Part shown: piece after piece, positions 37,013-44,994 of the stretch
Layout: every line of letters begins with the position of its first letter
Numbering within the stretch: the stretch's first letter is position 1
Position numbers and translations under genes: made by a program
Notes under the pieces: generated by a model
What the model was told of the DNA's origin: nothing
What the model saw: the letters and a program-made list of their open reading frames with translations, nothing else
Database searches by the model: none
Assembly: GCA_947452965.1 (NCBI GenBank)
Contig: CANGEW010000002.1
Location: 143,527-207,526 of the forward strand
Direction: 5' to 3'
Origin: Chitinophagaceae bacterium
Lineage (GTDB): Bacteria; Bacteroidota; Bacteroidia; Chitinophagales; Chitinophagaceae
Length of the DNA stretch: 64,000 nt

Positions 37013-38020
37013 ATGAAAAACACACGTTATTTAATGCCATTGATGCTATCATTTTTTTTAAATGCCACTGCTCAAACGAGTAATGAACTAAAAATTATTA
37101 AAACCTTTTCTATAAAAAGTTCAGGAGGTTGGGATTATCTAGAATTAAATCCTTTGAACAATTGGCTTTATGTAAGTCATTCCAAACAAGTTAATGTAAT
37201 TGATAGAACCTCCGGTGATTCAGTTGGTGTAATAGAAAATACAATAGGTATTCATGGCATTGCTTTTGACAAAGAAAATGGGAAGGGTTATACAACTAAT
37301 GGAAAATTAAATTCGACTACAATATTTGATATTAATACGAATAAAATTATTGGTCAAATTACTACAGGGAAAGATCCGGATGCAATTGTGTATGAACCCT
37401 ATTCTAAAAAAATAATAACTTGTAATGGACATGATAACAGCTTAAGTATTATTGATCCGTTTCAAGATAAAGTTGTAAATATTGTTGATGTAGGAGGAGT
37501 ACCTGAAGCTGCAGTAAGTGATGATATGGGTAAGCTTTTTGTAAATCTTGAAGATAAAAATGAAATCGTCGTAATAGATACAAAGACATTTAAAGTGATA
37601 AACAGATATTCACTATCGCCTGGAAGTGGTCCTACTGGTTTAGCGTATGACAAAAAAAACAGAAGATTATTTTCCGGTTGCGAAGATCTGTTAGTTATAT
37701 TAAATGCAGATAATGGAAAGATAATTGATAAAATAAAAATTGGACATGGTTGTGATGGCGTTGTGTTTGATGAAACAACTAAAACAATCTACACTGCTAA
37801 TGGAGAAGGTTCTATTTCAGTCATTCAACAAGAAGACTCAGACCATTACAGATTACAGCCAGAAATTAAAACTAAGAAAGGTGCAAGAACAATAACCATT
37901 GATCAAAATACACATCAACTTTTTTTGCCAACTGCTGAATTTGATCCAAAGGAACTTAATGAAAAAGGAAGGCCCAAAATGAAAGAGGGAACTTTTCAAG
38001 TATTAGTTGTTGGAGAATAA
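37013..38020 (+). CDS. Secreted YVTN-type beta-propeller protein, copy 1
   Basis: A 335-residue secreted protein with a signal peptide (ending LNATAQ). It has six to seven repeats of the YVTN/NHL-like type, each with 'vs...vi.viD..t..v...i..G..P' wording. Examples: WLYVSHSKQVNVIDRTSGDSVG, KKIITCNGHDNSLSIIDPF and KLFVNLEDKNEIVVIDTKTF. Such propellers usually bind proteins or ligands in the periplasm or outside the cell; some oxidoreductases share the fold, but no cofactor motif is seen. A paralogue, by eye about 80% identical, lies at 40242-41258. Both are followed within about 10 bases by the attachment-like arm. Confidence 0.8.
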   Translation: MKNTRYLMPLMLSFFLNATAQTSNELKIIKTFSIKSSGGWDYLELNPLNNWLYVSHSKQVNVIDRTSGDSVGVIENTIGIHGIAFDKENGKGYTTNGKLNSTTIFDINTNKIIGQITTGKDPDAIVYEPYSKKIITCNGHDNSLSIIDPFQDKVVNIVDVGGVPEAAVSDDMGKLFVNLEDKNEIVVIDTKTFKVINRYSLSPGSGPTGLAYDKKNRRLFSGCEDLLVILNADNGKIIDKIKIGHGCDGVVFDETTKTIYTANGEGSISVIQQEDSDHYRLQPEIKTKKGARTITIDQNTHQLFLPTAEFDPKELNEKGRPKMKEGTFQVLVVGE

Positions 38021-38030
38021 AAAGCTTATA

Positions 38031-38111
38031 TTTTATTCCTGTACCTCATTTGTACCCCGCCCCTGAAAACCTTTACTAGTAAGGGTTTTAAAGTTTTGTA
38101 TCGGCAAGTAA
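38031..38111 (+). other. Attachment-like repeat C (arm plus mnmE-end core)
   Basis: The core TTTTGTATCGGCAAGTAA (38094-38111) spells F-C-I-G-K-stop and is the best copy, differing from the mnmE end at two bases. The arm includes a near-perfect palindrome, AAAACCTTTACT (38066-38077) followed directly by AGTAAGGGTTTT (38078-38089). It begins 11 bases after the propeller-1 stop and ends cassette II. Confidence 0.7.
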
Positions 38112-38243
38112 TCTATTTTGTAATCGTTTCAATATTCCTATTTTTAACATATCAATTGAAACAAAAGCAAGAATTAATTAGAGCGCCTAGGTTATTTTTC
38201 AATTTTTAATTCAGTTATCTTTGAAAGGATTAAATACAACTAT

Positions 38244-39071
38244 ATGACGCTATTGGAAAAGTTCAACAAAGATGGTTACCTCATTCTCGAAAAATTTCAT
38301 ACCGCTGAACAATGTGATGCATTGATGCAGCGAGGTGAGGAATTGGCAGCGGGGTATAATTTTGAGGGTCATCCATCTGTTTTTCAAACCAATGAACAGA
38401 CACGCACATCCGATGATTATTTTTTAAACTCCGGTGGAAATATTTCTTTCTTTTTTGAGAAAGATGCATTTGATGAAAATGGCCAATTGAAAAATGATTT
38501 ATTTCATTCGCTGAATAAAATTGGTCATGCGCTTCATGATTTGGATTCGGTGTTTGAAGCCTTCTCTCGTTCACCGCAATTGAAAAAACTTTCAGCAGAA
38601 TTGAATTTAAACAATCATGTCATTATTCAAAGCATGCTGATTTTAAAACATGCCAAAATCGGAGGTGTAGTCGATGTACATCAAGACGCTGCCTTTTTAT
38701 ATACAGAACCTAATTCTTGTATCGGTTTATGGTTTGCATTGGAAGATGCTACAATTGAAAATGGTTGTCTTTGGGCAAAACCTGGCGGACACCAAACTTC
38801 ACTTCGTTCTTGGTTTCGGAAAAAGGAAACAGGAGGTACTGAAATGCATATTTTTGATTCACAGCCTTTAACAATGGAAGATATGATCCCTCTTGAAGTA
38901 AAAAAAGGAACTTGTATCGTTCTTGATGGATTGTTACCTCATTATAGTCTGCCTAATACGAGTGGAAAATCCCGACAAGCTTACGCCATTCATATCATCG
39001 ATCGTAATGCAAAATATCCGGAAGAAAATTGGTTGAGCCGCGATATGTCTACTCTCAAAGGGTTTAATTAA
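38244..39071 (+). CDS. Phytanoyl-CoA dioxygenase (PhyH) family protein
   Basis: A putative Fe(II)/2-oxoglutarate-dependent dioxygenase of 275 residues, close to the PHYHD1 type. The metal site is visible: the HxD pair in VDVHQDAAFLY (~residues 143-153) and the distal His in LDGLLPHYSLPN. An Arg in GKSRQAYAIHI would hold 2-oxoglutarate. No signal peptide. It is followed 85 bases later by a TIM-barrel isomerase-like gene, across an AT-rich inverted repeat. The substrate is unknown. Confidence 0.88.
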   Translation: MTLLEKFNKDGYLILEKFHTAEQCDALMQRGEELAAGYNFEGHPSVFQTNEQTRTSDDYFLNSGGNISFFFEKDAFDENGQLKNDLFHSLNKIGHALHDLDSVFEAFSRSPQLKKLSAELNLNNHVIIQSMLILKHAKIGGVVDVHQDAAFLYTEPNSCIGLWFALEDATIENGCLWAKPGGHQTSLRSWFRKKETGGTEMHIFDSQPLTMEDMIPLEVKKGTCIVLDGLLPHYSLPNTSGKSRQAYAIHIIDRNAKYPEENWLSRDMSTLKGFN

Positions 39072-39078
39072 TCGGGTG

Positions 39079-39147
39079 AAATTAAAAGTAAAAATTAAAA
39101 AAGGGAATAGACAATTTTGACTTTTTAGTTTTTCATTTTGACTTAAT
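39079..39147. repeat. AT-rich inverted repeat between the PhyH and isomerase genes
   Basis: A left part containing TTAAAAGTAAAAATTAAAAA and a right part containing TTTTGACTTTTTAGTTTTTC are imperfect inverse copies around GGGAATAGAC. The units match those in the nuo operon spacers (15.3, 17.1, 19.0, 19.5 and 21.7 kb), so the family is spread over the genome. Confidence 0.55.
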
Positions 39148-39156
39148 AATTATCAC

Positions 39157-39987
39157 ATGAACATTTTATATTCTAGCACTTATTGGGGAAGTGAATCATT
39201 AAGTCCTGAAAAATTTATCAATAAAACAATTGGCGATGGTTTTAATGGCGTTGAATTGTTTTTACAGCCACCTGATGAGACTACGAATCTATTCATGAGT
39301 GCAATTGATGCTGTTAAAATGATGAACAATGATTTTTATTTCATTGCTTTACAATTGGTATTTCCTGCTAAAGAGTCGGTAACGGATTATATCAAAAAAA
39401 TGGAACGGAATTTGGCTTACATATCATCACTCAATCCTTTATTTATCAACTCTCATACCGGAAAAGATTATTACAGTTTCGACGATAATTGCAGAGCGAT
39501 TGAAGCAGCTATGAATTTTAGTGCAAAAAATAATATTCGTATTTTACATGAAACCCATCGTTCAAGATTTACTTTTCATACAGCAACTTTATTGCCATAT
39601 CTTGAAAAATTTCCTGAAATGGAACTCACCGGCGACTTGTCACATTTCTGTGTAGTTTCCGAATCAATGTTGGAAGATCAGGAAGAAATTCTGGACAGAA
39701 TTTACCCTCACATCTCACATTTGCATGCACGAGTAGGCTATGAGCAAGGTTCACAGGTGAACGACCCCAAAGCTCCGGAATGGAATTCACACATAAACAG
39801 ATTTATAAACTGGTGGCATCAAATAATCAATTTGAAGCAAAAAGCAGGTCAAAAAGTATTTACCATTACCCCTGAATTTGGCCCCGTTCCTTATATGCCT
39901 GTAATGCCCTATACAAAAGAACCAATGAGTATACAATGGGATAATAATTTATTTATAAAAAAATTGCTACAAAGTAAATTTGGTTGA
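39157..39987 (+). CDS. Sugar phosphate isomerase/epimerase-like TIM barrel protein
   Basis: A 276-residue xylose-isomerase-like (AP endonuclease 2 superfamily) TIM barrel. Support: GDGFNGVELFLQPP at strand 2, PLFINSHTGKDYYS (metal-ligand His region), NIRILHETHRSRF (Glu/His), LTGDLSHFCVVSE (Asp/His), HISHLHARVGYEQG and TITPEFGP (final Glu). Together these give the usual divalent-metal ligand set. No signal peptide. Its pairing with a PhyH dioxygenase suggests a small-molecule catabolic role; the substrate is unknown. Confidence 0.85.
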   Translation: MNILYSSTYWGSESLSPEKFINKTIGDGFNGVELFLQPPDETTNLFMSAIDAVKMMNNDFYFIALQLVFPAKESVTDYIKKMERNLAYISSLNPLFINSHTGKDYYSFDDNCRAIEAAMNFSAKNNIRILHETHRSRFTFHTATLLPYLEKFPEMELTGDLSHFCVVSESMLEDQEEILDRIYPHISHLHARVGYEQGSQVNDPKAPEWNSHINRFINWWHQIINLKQKAGQKVFTITPEFGPVPYMPVMPYTKEPMSIQWDNNLFIKKLLQSKFG

Positions 39988-40018
39988 GCTTATTATTTTT
40001 TTTCTAGATTTTATAATC

Positions 40019-40036
40019 TTTTTCATAGGCAAATAG
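40019..40036 (+). other. Attachment-like core copy G (no arm)
   Basis: TTTTTCATAGGCAAATAG would spell F-F-I-G-K-stop and matches copy D (TTTTTCATTGGCAAGTAA) at 15 of 18 positions. It lies in the 255-base spacer between the isomerase and propeller 2. No arm is visible upstream. It probably separates cassettes III and IV; confidence is lower than for B, C and D. Confidence 0.45.
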
Positions 40037-40189
40037 TTCAACTAATAGACTATGTTACATAATAACTATTTTTCTATTCAATCCTTTCTTTATTTGTAAA
40101 ATATCAATCATCTTCTTTTAAAAAAAGTCAAGTTAAATGTATTAAAAACTTGAACTGATTATTTAAAAAAATGTCGTAAATATTTTAAT

Positions 40190-40197
40190 TACTTTTG
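40190..40197 (+). promoter_or_regulatory. -7 promoter element of propeller 2
   Basis: TACTTTTG matches TAnnTTTG perfectly, 44 bases before the ATG at 40242. The paralogue at 37013 has a one-mismatch version (TGCTTTTG) about 20 bases before its start. Confidence 0.4.
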
Positions 40198-40241
40198 TTT
40201 TTAAAATAAAATTATTTTCCATTTATTTATCACTTAATACT

Positions 40242-41258
40242 TTGTTTATGAAAAAATACTTTTCTACAATCTCATTTTTGCTTTTGTTTATTTTAAATTT
40301 AAATGCTCAAACAAGTAGTGGGCTAAAAATCATAAATACCTTTTTTATAAAAAGTTCAGGAGGTTGGGATTATTTAGAATTAAATCCATTAAATAATTGG
40401 CTATATATAAGTCATTCCAAACAAGTTAATATTATTGATAGAACCTCTGGAGATTCAGTAGGAGTAATTGAAAATACATTAGGTGTTCATGGAATTGCCT
40501 TTGATAAAATAAATGGGAAAGGATATACAACTAATGGTAAAACCAATACAACAACAGTTTTTGATATTCACACGAATAAGATTTTAAGTCTTGTAGAAAC
40601 AGGGAAAGATCCTGATGCAATAACTTATGAACCATTTTCAAAAAAAATTATTATTTCAAATGGACATGATAATAGCCTAAGTGTTATCGATCCAATTCAA
40701 GATAAAGTAGTAAATACTATTGATGTAGGAGGCGCACCTGAGGCTTCAGTCAGCGATGAATCGGGAAAACTATTTGTAAATTTGGAAGATAAAAATGAAA
40801 TAGTTGTAATAGACACAAAGACATTTAAAGTGTTAAATAGATTTTCATTAGCACCAGGAAGTGGACCAACTGGTTTGGTTTATGATAAAAAAAATAGAAG
40901 ATTGTTTTCAGGTTGCCAGGGAATACTTGTCATCTTAAATGCTGATAATGGATTGATAATTGACAAAATTAAAATAGGACATGGTTGCGATGGGGTTGCG
41001 TTTGACGAAACCAGTAAAAGAATTTATACTGCTAATGGAGAAGGTTCAATTTCAGTTATTCAACAAGAAAATGCTGATCAATACAAATTACTTCCAGAAA
41101 TTAAAACAAAGAAAGGAGCAAGAACAATTGCATTAGATAAAAATACACATCATCTCTATCTTCCAACTGCTGAATTTGATCCAAAAGAACTTAATGAAAA
41201 AGGAAGACCTAAGATGAAAGATGGTACTTTTCAAATATTAGTCTTAGGAGAACAATAA
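40242..41258 (+). CDS. Secreted YVTN-type beta-propeller protein, copy 2
   Basis: A 338-residue paralogue of the protein at 37013-38020, aligned without gaps after the signal peptide (ending LNAQ). Substitutions are scattered and mostly conservative, and the nucleotide sequence is also clearly alike. The downstream attachment-like arm is shared too, so gene plus arm were probably duplicated or acquired twice as one unit. Upstream regions are not alike. The ATG at 40248 (MKKYF) may be the real start, two codons in. Function as for copy 1: secreted propeller, ligand unknown. Confidence 0.8.
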   Translation: MFMKKYFSTISFLLLFILNLNAQTSSGLKIINTFFIKSSGGWDYLELNPLNNWLYISHSKQVNIIDRTSGDSVGVIENTLGVHGIAFDKINGKGYTTNGKTNTTTVFDIHTNKILSLVETGKDPDAITYEPFSKKIIISNGHDNSLSVIDPIQDKVVNTIDVGGAPEASVSDESGKLFVNLEDKNEIVVIDTKTFKVLNRFSLAPGSGPTGLVYDKKNRRLFSGCQGILVILNADNGLIIDKIKIGHGCDGVAFDETSKRIYTANGEGSISVIQQENADQYKLLPEIKTKKGARTIALDKNTHHLYLPTAEFDPKELNEKGRPKMKDGTFQILVLGEQ

Positions 41259-41269
41259 CTTATTTTATC

Positions 41270-41343
41270 CTTGATTTTCTTTAGTACCTATCCTCTGAAA
41301 TCCTTAACTGGTTAGGTTTTAAAAGTTTTTCATTGGCAAGTAA
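41270..41343 (+). other. Attachment-like repeat D (arm plus core)
   Basis: The core TTTTTCATTGGCAAGTAA (41326-41343) spells F-F-I-G-K-stop. The arm has the palindrome CCTTAAC-TG-GTTAGG (41302-41316, with one bulged T). Compared with copy C its third stem pair is swapped from T-A to A-T, preserving pairing. It begins 12 bases after propeller 2 and ends 20 bases before the photolyase gene. Confidence 0.65.
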
Positions 41344-41363
41344 CAACCAAAAAATACTCTTTA

Positions 41364-42842
41364 GTGTCATTTAAAAAAGCAATCAATATAGTTTGGTTAA
41401 AAAGAGATATCCGCAGTCAAGATCATCTGCCATTATATCTTGCAGAACAAAGCGCCTTACCCTATTTAATGATATTTATTTTAGAACCATCAGTCATATC
41501 CTATCCTGATACAAGTATCAGACATCTTCAATTTCAGTATCATGCTATTTTAAAACTGAATCTTACACTAAAACCTTTTAACAAAAAAGTAGAGATATTT
41601 TACGGAGAAGCTATTTCTGTATTTAACGAAATTCATCAATATTTTGATATTCAAAATATTTTTAGTTATCAGGAAAGCGGCATAAAATTAACCTATGATA
41701 GAGATAGGAAAATTGCAAAATTTTGTAAGCAACATAATATCCAGTGGAAAGAATGTCAACGTGATGGCATACAAAGAGCCATCACAAACAGAAATGGTTG
41801 GGATCAAAAATGGTATTCAATCATGCACTCTCCGATTATAAAAAATACATTTTCAGTTAGAGAAAACATAGTACTTGTAAATAATTTTCCTATTGATTTT
41901 GATTTGATGAATCAACTAGAAGAATATCCAAAAAATTTTCAACCAGCAGGAGAAGAGGCAGCATGGAAATATCTAGATTCATTCGTTCATGAAAGAGGAA
42001 AAAATTACAACAAACACATCAGTAAGCCACTGGAAAGTAGGCTAAGTTGCGCTAGGATATCACCTTATTTGAGTTGGGGAAATATTAGTGTTAAACAAGT
42101 TTATCAATATGTTTATAATCAATCCAAAAGCTTGTCAACTAAATATCCTTTTACAAGTTTTCTTACAAGATTAAAATGGCATTGTCATTTCATTCAGAAA
42201 TTTGAAGTAGAATGCAGTTATGAAACAGCTTGTATCAATTATGGATATGAGTTGCTTGAACATATCCCTAATGAATCATTTATCAATGCATGGAAAATTG
42301 GAAACACTGGGTACCCTTTAGTTGATGCGTGCATGAAATGTTTGATTGAAACAGGTTGGTTGAATTTCAGAATGCGGGCGATGCTGGTAAGCTTCTTTTG
42401 TCATCATCTCTATCAGGATTGGATAGCAGGGGTGTATCATTTAGCAAATTTATTTTTGGATTATGAGCCAGGTATTCATTATCCCCAATTTCAAATGCAA
42501 GCTGGTACAACCGGTGTTAATACGATTAGAATATATAATCCGGTTAAGCAAAGTCAAGAGCATGATCCTCAGGGAATATTCATAAAAAAATGGCTACCGC
42601 AATTAATAAACGTCCCAACAGAATTTATTCACGAACCCTACAAAATGAGTGCAATGGAACAAGAACTTACTGGTATATTCATTGGTAAAGATTATCCCTA
42701 TCCAATAGTTGATTTAGAGATTTCAGGTAAAGTTGCAAGAAAAAATATCTGGAGCCATAGAACCAATGAAATTGTGAAGCAAGAAAATAAAAGAATTTTG
42801 ACAACTCATACAAGAAGAAAAGTAAAAGATATTAACCCGTAA
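41364..42842 (+). CDS. Deoxyribodipyrimidine photolyase / cryptochrome family protein
   Basis: A 492-residue flavoprotein that would repair UV-induced pyrimidine dimers using blue light. The N-terminal Rossmann antenna domain opens with NIVWLKRDIRSQDHLPLYLA. The helical FAD domain shows KPLESRLSCARISPYLSWGNIS, GNTGYPLVDACMKCL, GWLNFRMRAMLVSFF and the FAD-loop YEPGIHYPQFQMQAGTTGVNTIRIYNP. The start is GTG at 41364 (41 aa upstream of nothing better). It sits in the same cassette as the rhodopsin genes and converges with the cyclase-oxygenase fusion, overlapping it by 11 bases. Light-linked gene neighbours are common around rhodopsins. Confidence 0.92.
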   Translation: MSFKKAINIVWLKRDIRSQDHLPLYLAEQSALPYLMIFILEPSVISYPDTSIRHLQFQYHAILKLNLTLKPFNKKVEIFYGEAISVFNEIHQYFDIQNIFSYQESGIKLTYDRDRKIAKFCKQHNIQWKECQRDGIQRAITNRNGWDQKWYSIMHSPIIKNTFSVRENIVLVNNFPIDFDLMNQLEEYPKNFQPAGEEAAWKYLDSFVHERGKNYNKHISKPLESRLSCARISPYLSWGNISVKQVYQYVYNQSKSLSTKYPFTSFLTRLKWHCHFIQKFEVECSYETACINYGYELLEHIPNESFINAWKIGNTGYPLVDACMKCLIETGWLNFRMRAMLVSFFCHHLYQDWIAGVYHLANLFLDYEPGIHYPQFQMQAGTTGVNTIRIYNPVKQSQEHDPQGIFIKKWLPQLINVPTEFIHEPYKMSAMEQELTGIFIGKDYPYPIVDLEISGKVARKNIWSHRTNEIVKQENKRILTTHTRRKVKDINP

Positions 42843-44844
42843 TTTTTTGTTTTCTATAAAATTTATCCATGTTAATCACATGAGGGAAACTGATGCATGA
42901 TAGAAAAATAAAAAATGAACCGATCTGTTCTTTCCAGAATAGATGCTTATTGGTAAAGAATATTAAAAATAAAACAAACGCTCCCAGTGTGAATGGTAAG
43001 GAATGTTCCCAGAGTTCCATGTTTTTTTTATGTAACCGTTCTTTTATTTGTGACCATCCGTTTAAGCTATGCTGACAAATAAAAAAAATACCGAAGGCTT
43101 GTAAAAGAGGAATGAAAGAAAGCAATATAATTGTTATAAAACTTATTGTTAACCATCTATTTCTTTGTTGAATCAAGCTAAAGCACATTAGAAGAAAAGA
43201 TAAAACAACGCCCATTACAGATGAATTAAGAAAAGCTTGAGTCAAACTATTATCATTAAATAGTTGTGAAAGAACATATCTTGTTTCGTCCGTGTGAGAA
43301 AAAAGTATAAACAACAACATTCCTAATCCCCAGACAAAAGAAGAGAATTCTGAAGTTAATTTCCATTGAATGAAATCAGCCTGTCCGAAGTGCCAGGCAG
43401 AGTAAATCAAGAAAAGTACTAGCGCAATAAGGGGAGAGAGTTTCCAAAGAAAAAACATAACGGTACCTTTTAATAGGTAGCCACTTACAAAACCAAATAT
43501 TTTTTTATTTTTTGGCTTTTCAAGAATGTGATCCATAGCACCATGAGGAATACCCAAAGCAATTAATCCGACTGATAATAAAAATAAACCGACGGAGTTA
43601 AGTCCCCAATGATTTAATACCAAAAATAAAAATGTTGTCAAAAGTGGAAATAGATATGACAATAATGGCTGTATTCGGTTCATACAATCAAGTAATGCTT
43701 GTTTGATGAAAATCCCTTTGGGCAGCGACATCATTACTGTAATATCTTCTTTTAATTCAGTTTTTTGTTCCAGAAATTTTAAGACGAGTTTGCTGTCTAC
43801 ATTTTTGAACAAGCTCGTGAAAATAAGTTTTCCTTTATCGGGATTTTTTTCTAGTATTTTCAACAAGATTCGGTCATAAAATGCGAATCTTCCTCTTCTT
43901 GATTGATTGATCTCTTCTTTTGAAAAAGATTTGATATTTGAAAAACTGTTGGCGATTTGAACTGAGTGGTAGGCCATTTCTTTAAAAGCATAGCCCGTTG
44001 TTGGTTTCACTTTTCCTGCTGCGGATCCTGTTTGTATATGATTGGTGTGTATGGATCTTTGTTTGATATCCTTAGAACACATTGGAATCATTCCCTGTTC
44101 TTCTTCAATCAAAGTGATATTCCAGTTTTTTTCTCTGCAGTATTTTTCAAGTTGAATTCTTGCATAATCGTGATCGATGCCATTTATACCAAAACGAGTC
44201 AATTCTACAAGTGCATAGTTGTTGTCGTAAGGTAATATGTAAACAAATTGTGTCGCATCCGATTGATCAACCTCAAAATCCATCATGGTAAAAACATTCT
44301 TATCAAAGACAGGTTCTGAAGTTTTGATTTTCCATCCTAAAAAAGATTGCCATAAAAATGCCTGATGTTTTTGTGCTTCTAACCACTGAGGAGGTCGGGA
44401 ATCAAAAACTTTGATTGATTGAAATTTAGCATTTTCCGTACTTAAACAAATCAGGTTATCAATAGGGCGCCATTCAATATTAGTTAAGCTTTCGCGATAA
44501 TAATCAACATTACATTGAGATAGTATTTGTTTCACATGGTCGTAAAGTGAGATACTAGAGATGTGGTAATATTTAACAGGTGCCAGATGGGTGATTTCAT
44601 TCGAATTACAAGTAATCATACTCCAGGATTTATCTGTTAATGCAGATAAATGGAGTGTTTTTACTTCTTCTGGATTAGCCCAAAAGCAATAAGTTTTATC
44701 ATTTTTTGATTTTGTATCAGGTTCAATGACTGCGATTGATAGTTTCTGGAGCAGATGGCTAGAATATAATGCATTAATAATCAGCGAATTGGATGCTCCC
44801 AATCCAACAAAAGTCAAATCATATTTTTTTTCAATAAAAATCAT
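42832..44844 (-). CDS. Lycopene beta-cyclase / beta-carotene 15,15'-dioxygenase fusion (CrtY-Blh)
   Basis: One 670-residue chain appears to make both beta-carotene and retinal. Residues ~1-385 are a CrtY-type lycopene cyclase: FVGLGASNSL (12-21, FAD-binding), NDKTYCFW and QTGSAAGKVKPTTGYAFKEM. Residues ~390-670 are a Brp/Blh membrane oxygenase with all expected His motifs: GIPHGAMDH (H434, H439), SAWHFGQAD (H485), FICQHSLNGW (H592) and SFPHVINMD (H655). In most bacteria these are separate genes. The fusion is divergent from rhodopsin with ~150 bases between. No crtE, crtB or crtI is in the window, so lycopene must come from elsewhere in the genome. Confidence 0.92.
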   Translation of the reverse strand: MIFIEKKYDLTFVGLGASNSLIINALYSSHLLQKLSIAVIEPDTKSKNDKTYCFWANPEEVKTLHLSALTDKSWSMITCNSNEITHLAPVKYYHISSISLYDHVKQILSQCNVDYYRESLTNIEWRPIDNLICLSTENAKFQSIKVFDSRPPQWLEAQKHQAFLWQSFLGWKIKTSEPVFDKNVFTMMDFEVDQSDATQFVYILPYDNNYALVELTRFGINGIDHDYARIQLEKYCREKNWNITLIEEEQGMIPMCSKDIKQRSIHTNHIQTGSAAGKVKPTTGYAFKEMAYHSVQIANSFSNIKSFSKEEINQSRRGRFAFYDRILLKILEKNPDKGKLIFTSLFKNVDSKLVLKFLEQKTELKEDITVMMSLPKGIFIKQALLDCMNRIQPLLSYLFPLLTTFLFLVLNHWGLNSVGLFLLSVGLIALGIPHGAMDHILEKPKNKKIFGFVSGYLLKGTVMFFLWKLSPLIALVLFLIYSAWHFGQADFIQWKLTSEFSSFVWGLGMLLFILFSHTDETRYVLSQLFNDNSLTQAFLNSSVMGVVLSFLLMCFSLIQQRNRWLTISFITIILLSFIPLLQAFGIFFICQHSLNGWSQIKERLHKKNMELWEHSLPFTLGAFVLFLIFFTNKHLFWKEQIGSFFIFLSCISFPHVINMDKFYRKQKITG

Positions 44845-44917
44845 TACCTATAAATGAACAAATTTTAACAAATTTTGTTTAATAAAACGAAATATATATT
44901 AAACAAAATATTTCTTA

Positions 44918-44935
44918 CTGGATTCCGGAAACCAG
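44918..44935. promoter_or_regulatory. Palindrome in the blh-rhodopsin divergent spacer
   Basis: CTGGATTCCGGAAACCAG is symmetric at 16 of 18 positions and lies midway between the divergent starts of the cyclase-oxygenase fusion and the rhodopsin gene. It could be an operator for a shared regulator. No recognised family site matches. Confidence 0.35.
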
Positions 44936-44994
44936 ACAAAATACGGGGCGTATCTGAAAAGCCACAAGAGTAGGGTCATTTAAAAATTAATTTT

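Noticed and set aside
38031..41343. Integron gene cassettes with attC sites, suggested by gene-plus-palindrome units
   Set aside because: The repeats lack the RYYYAAC/GTTRRRY boxes of attC. Their cores match the mnmE 3' end instead, and no integron integrase is present. Site-specific insertion at mnmE explains the data better.
44940..44990. A possible further attachment arm before the rhodopsin gene (TCTGAAAAGCC...AGTAGGGTCATTTAAAAATTAATTTTATGG)
   Set aside because: It shares CTGAAAA, AGTA and GGGT with arm C in order. However, the palindrome is absent and nothing like the FCIGK core follows, so the likeness may be chance in a promoter region.
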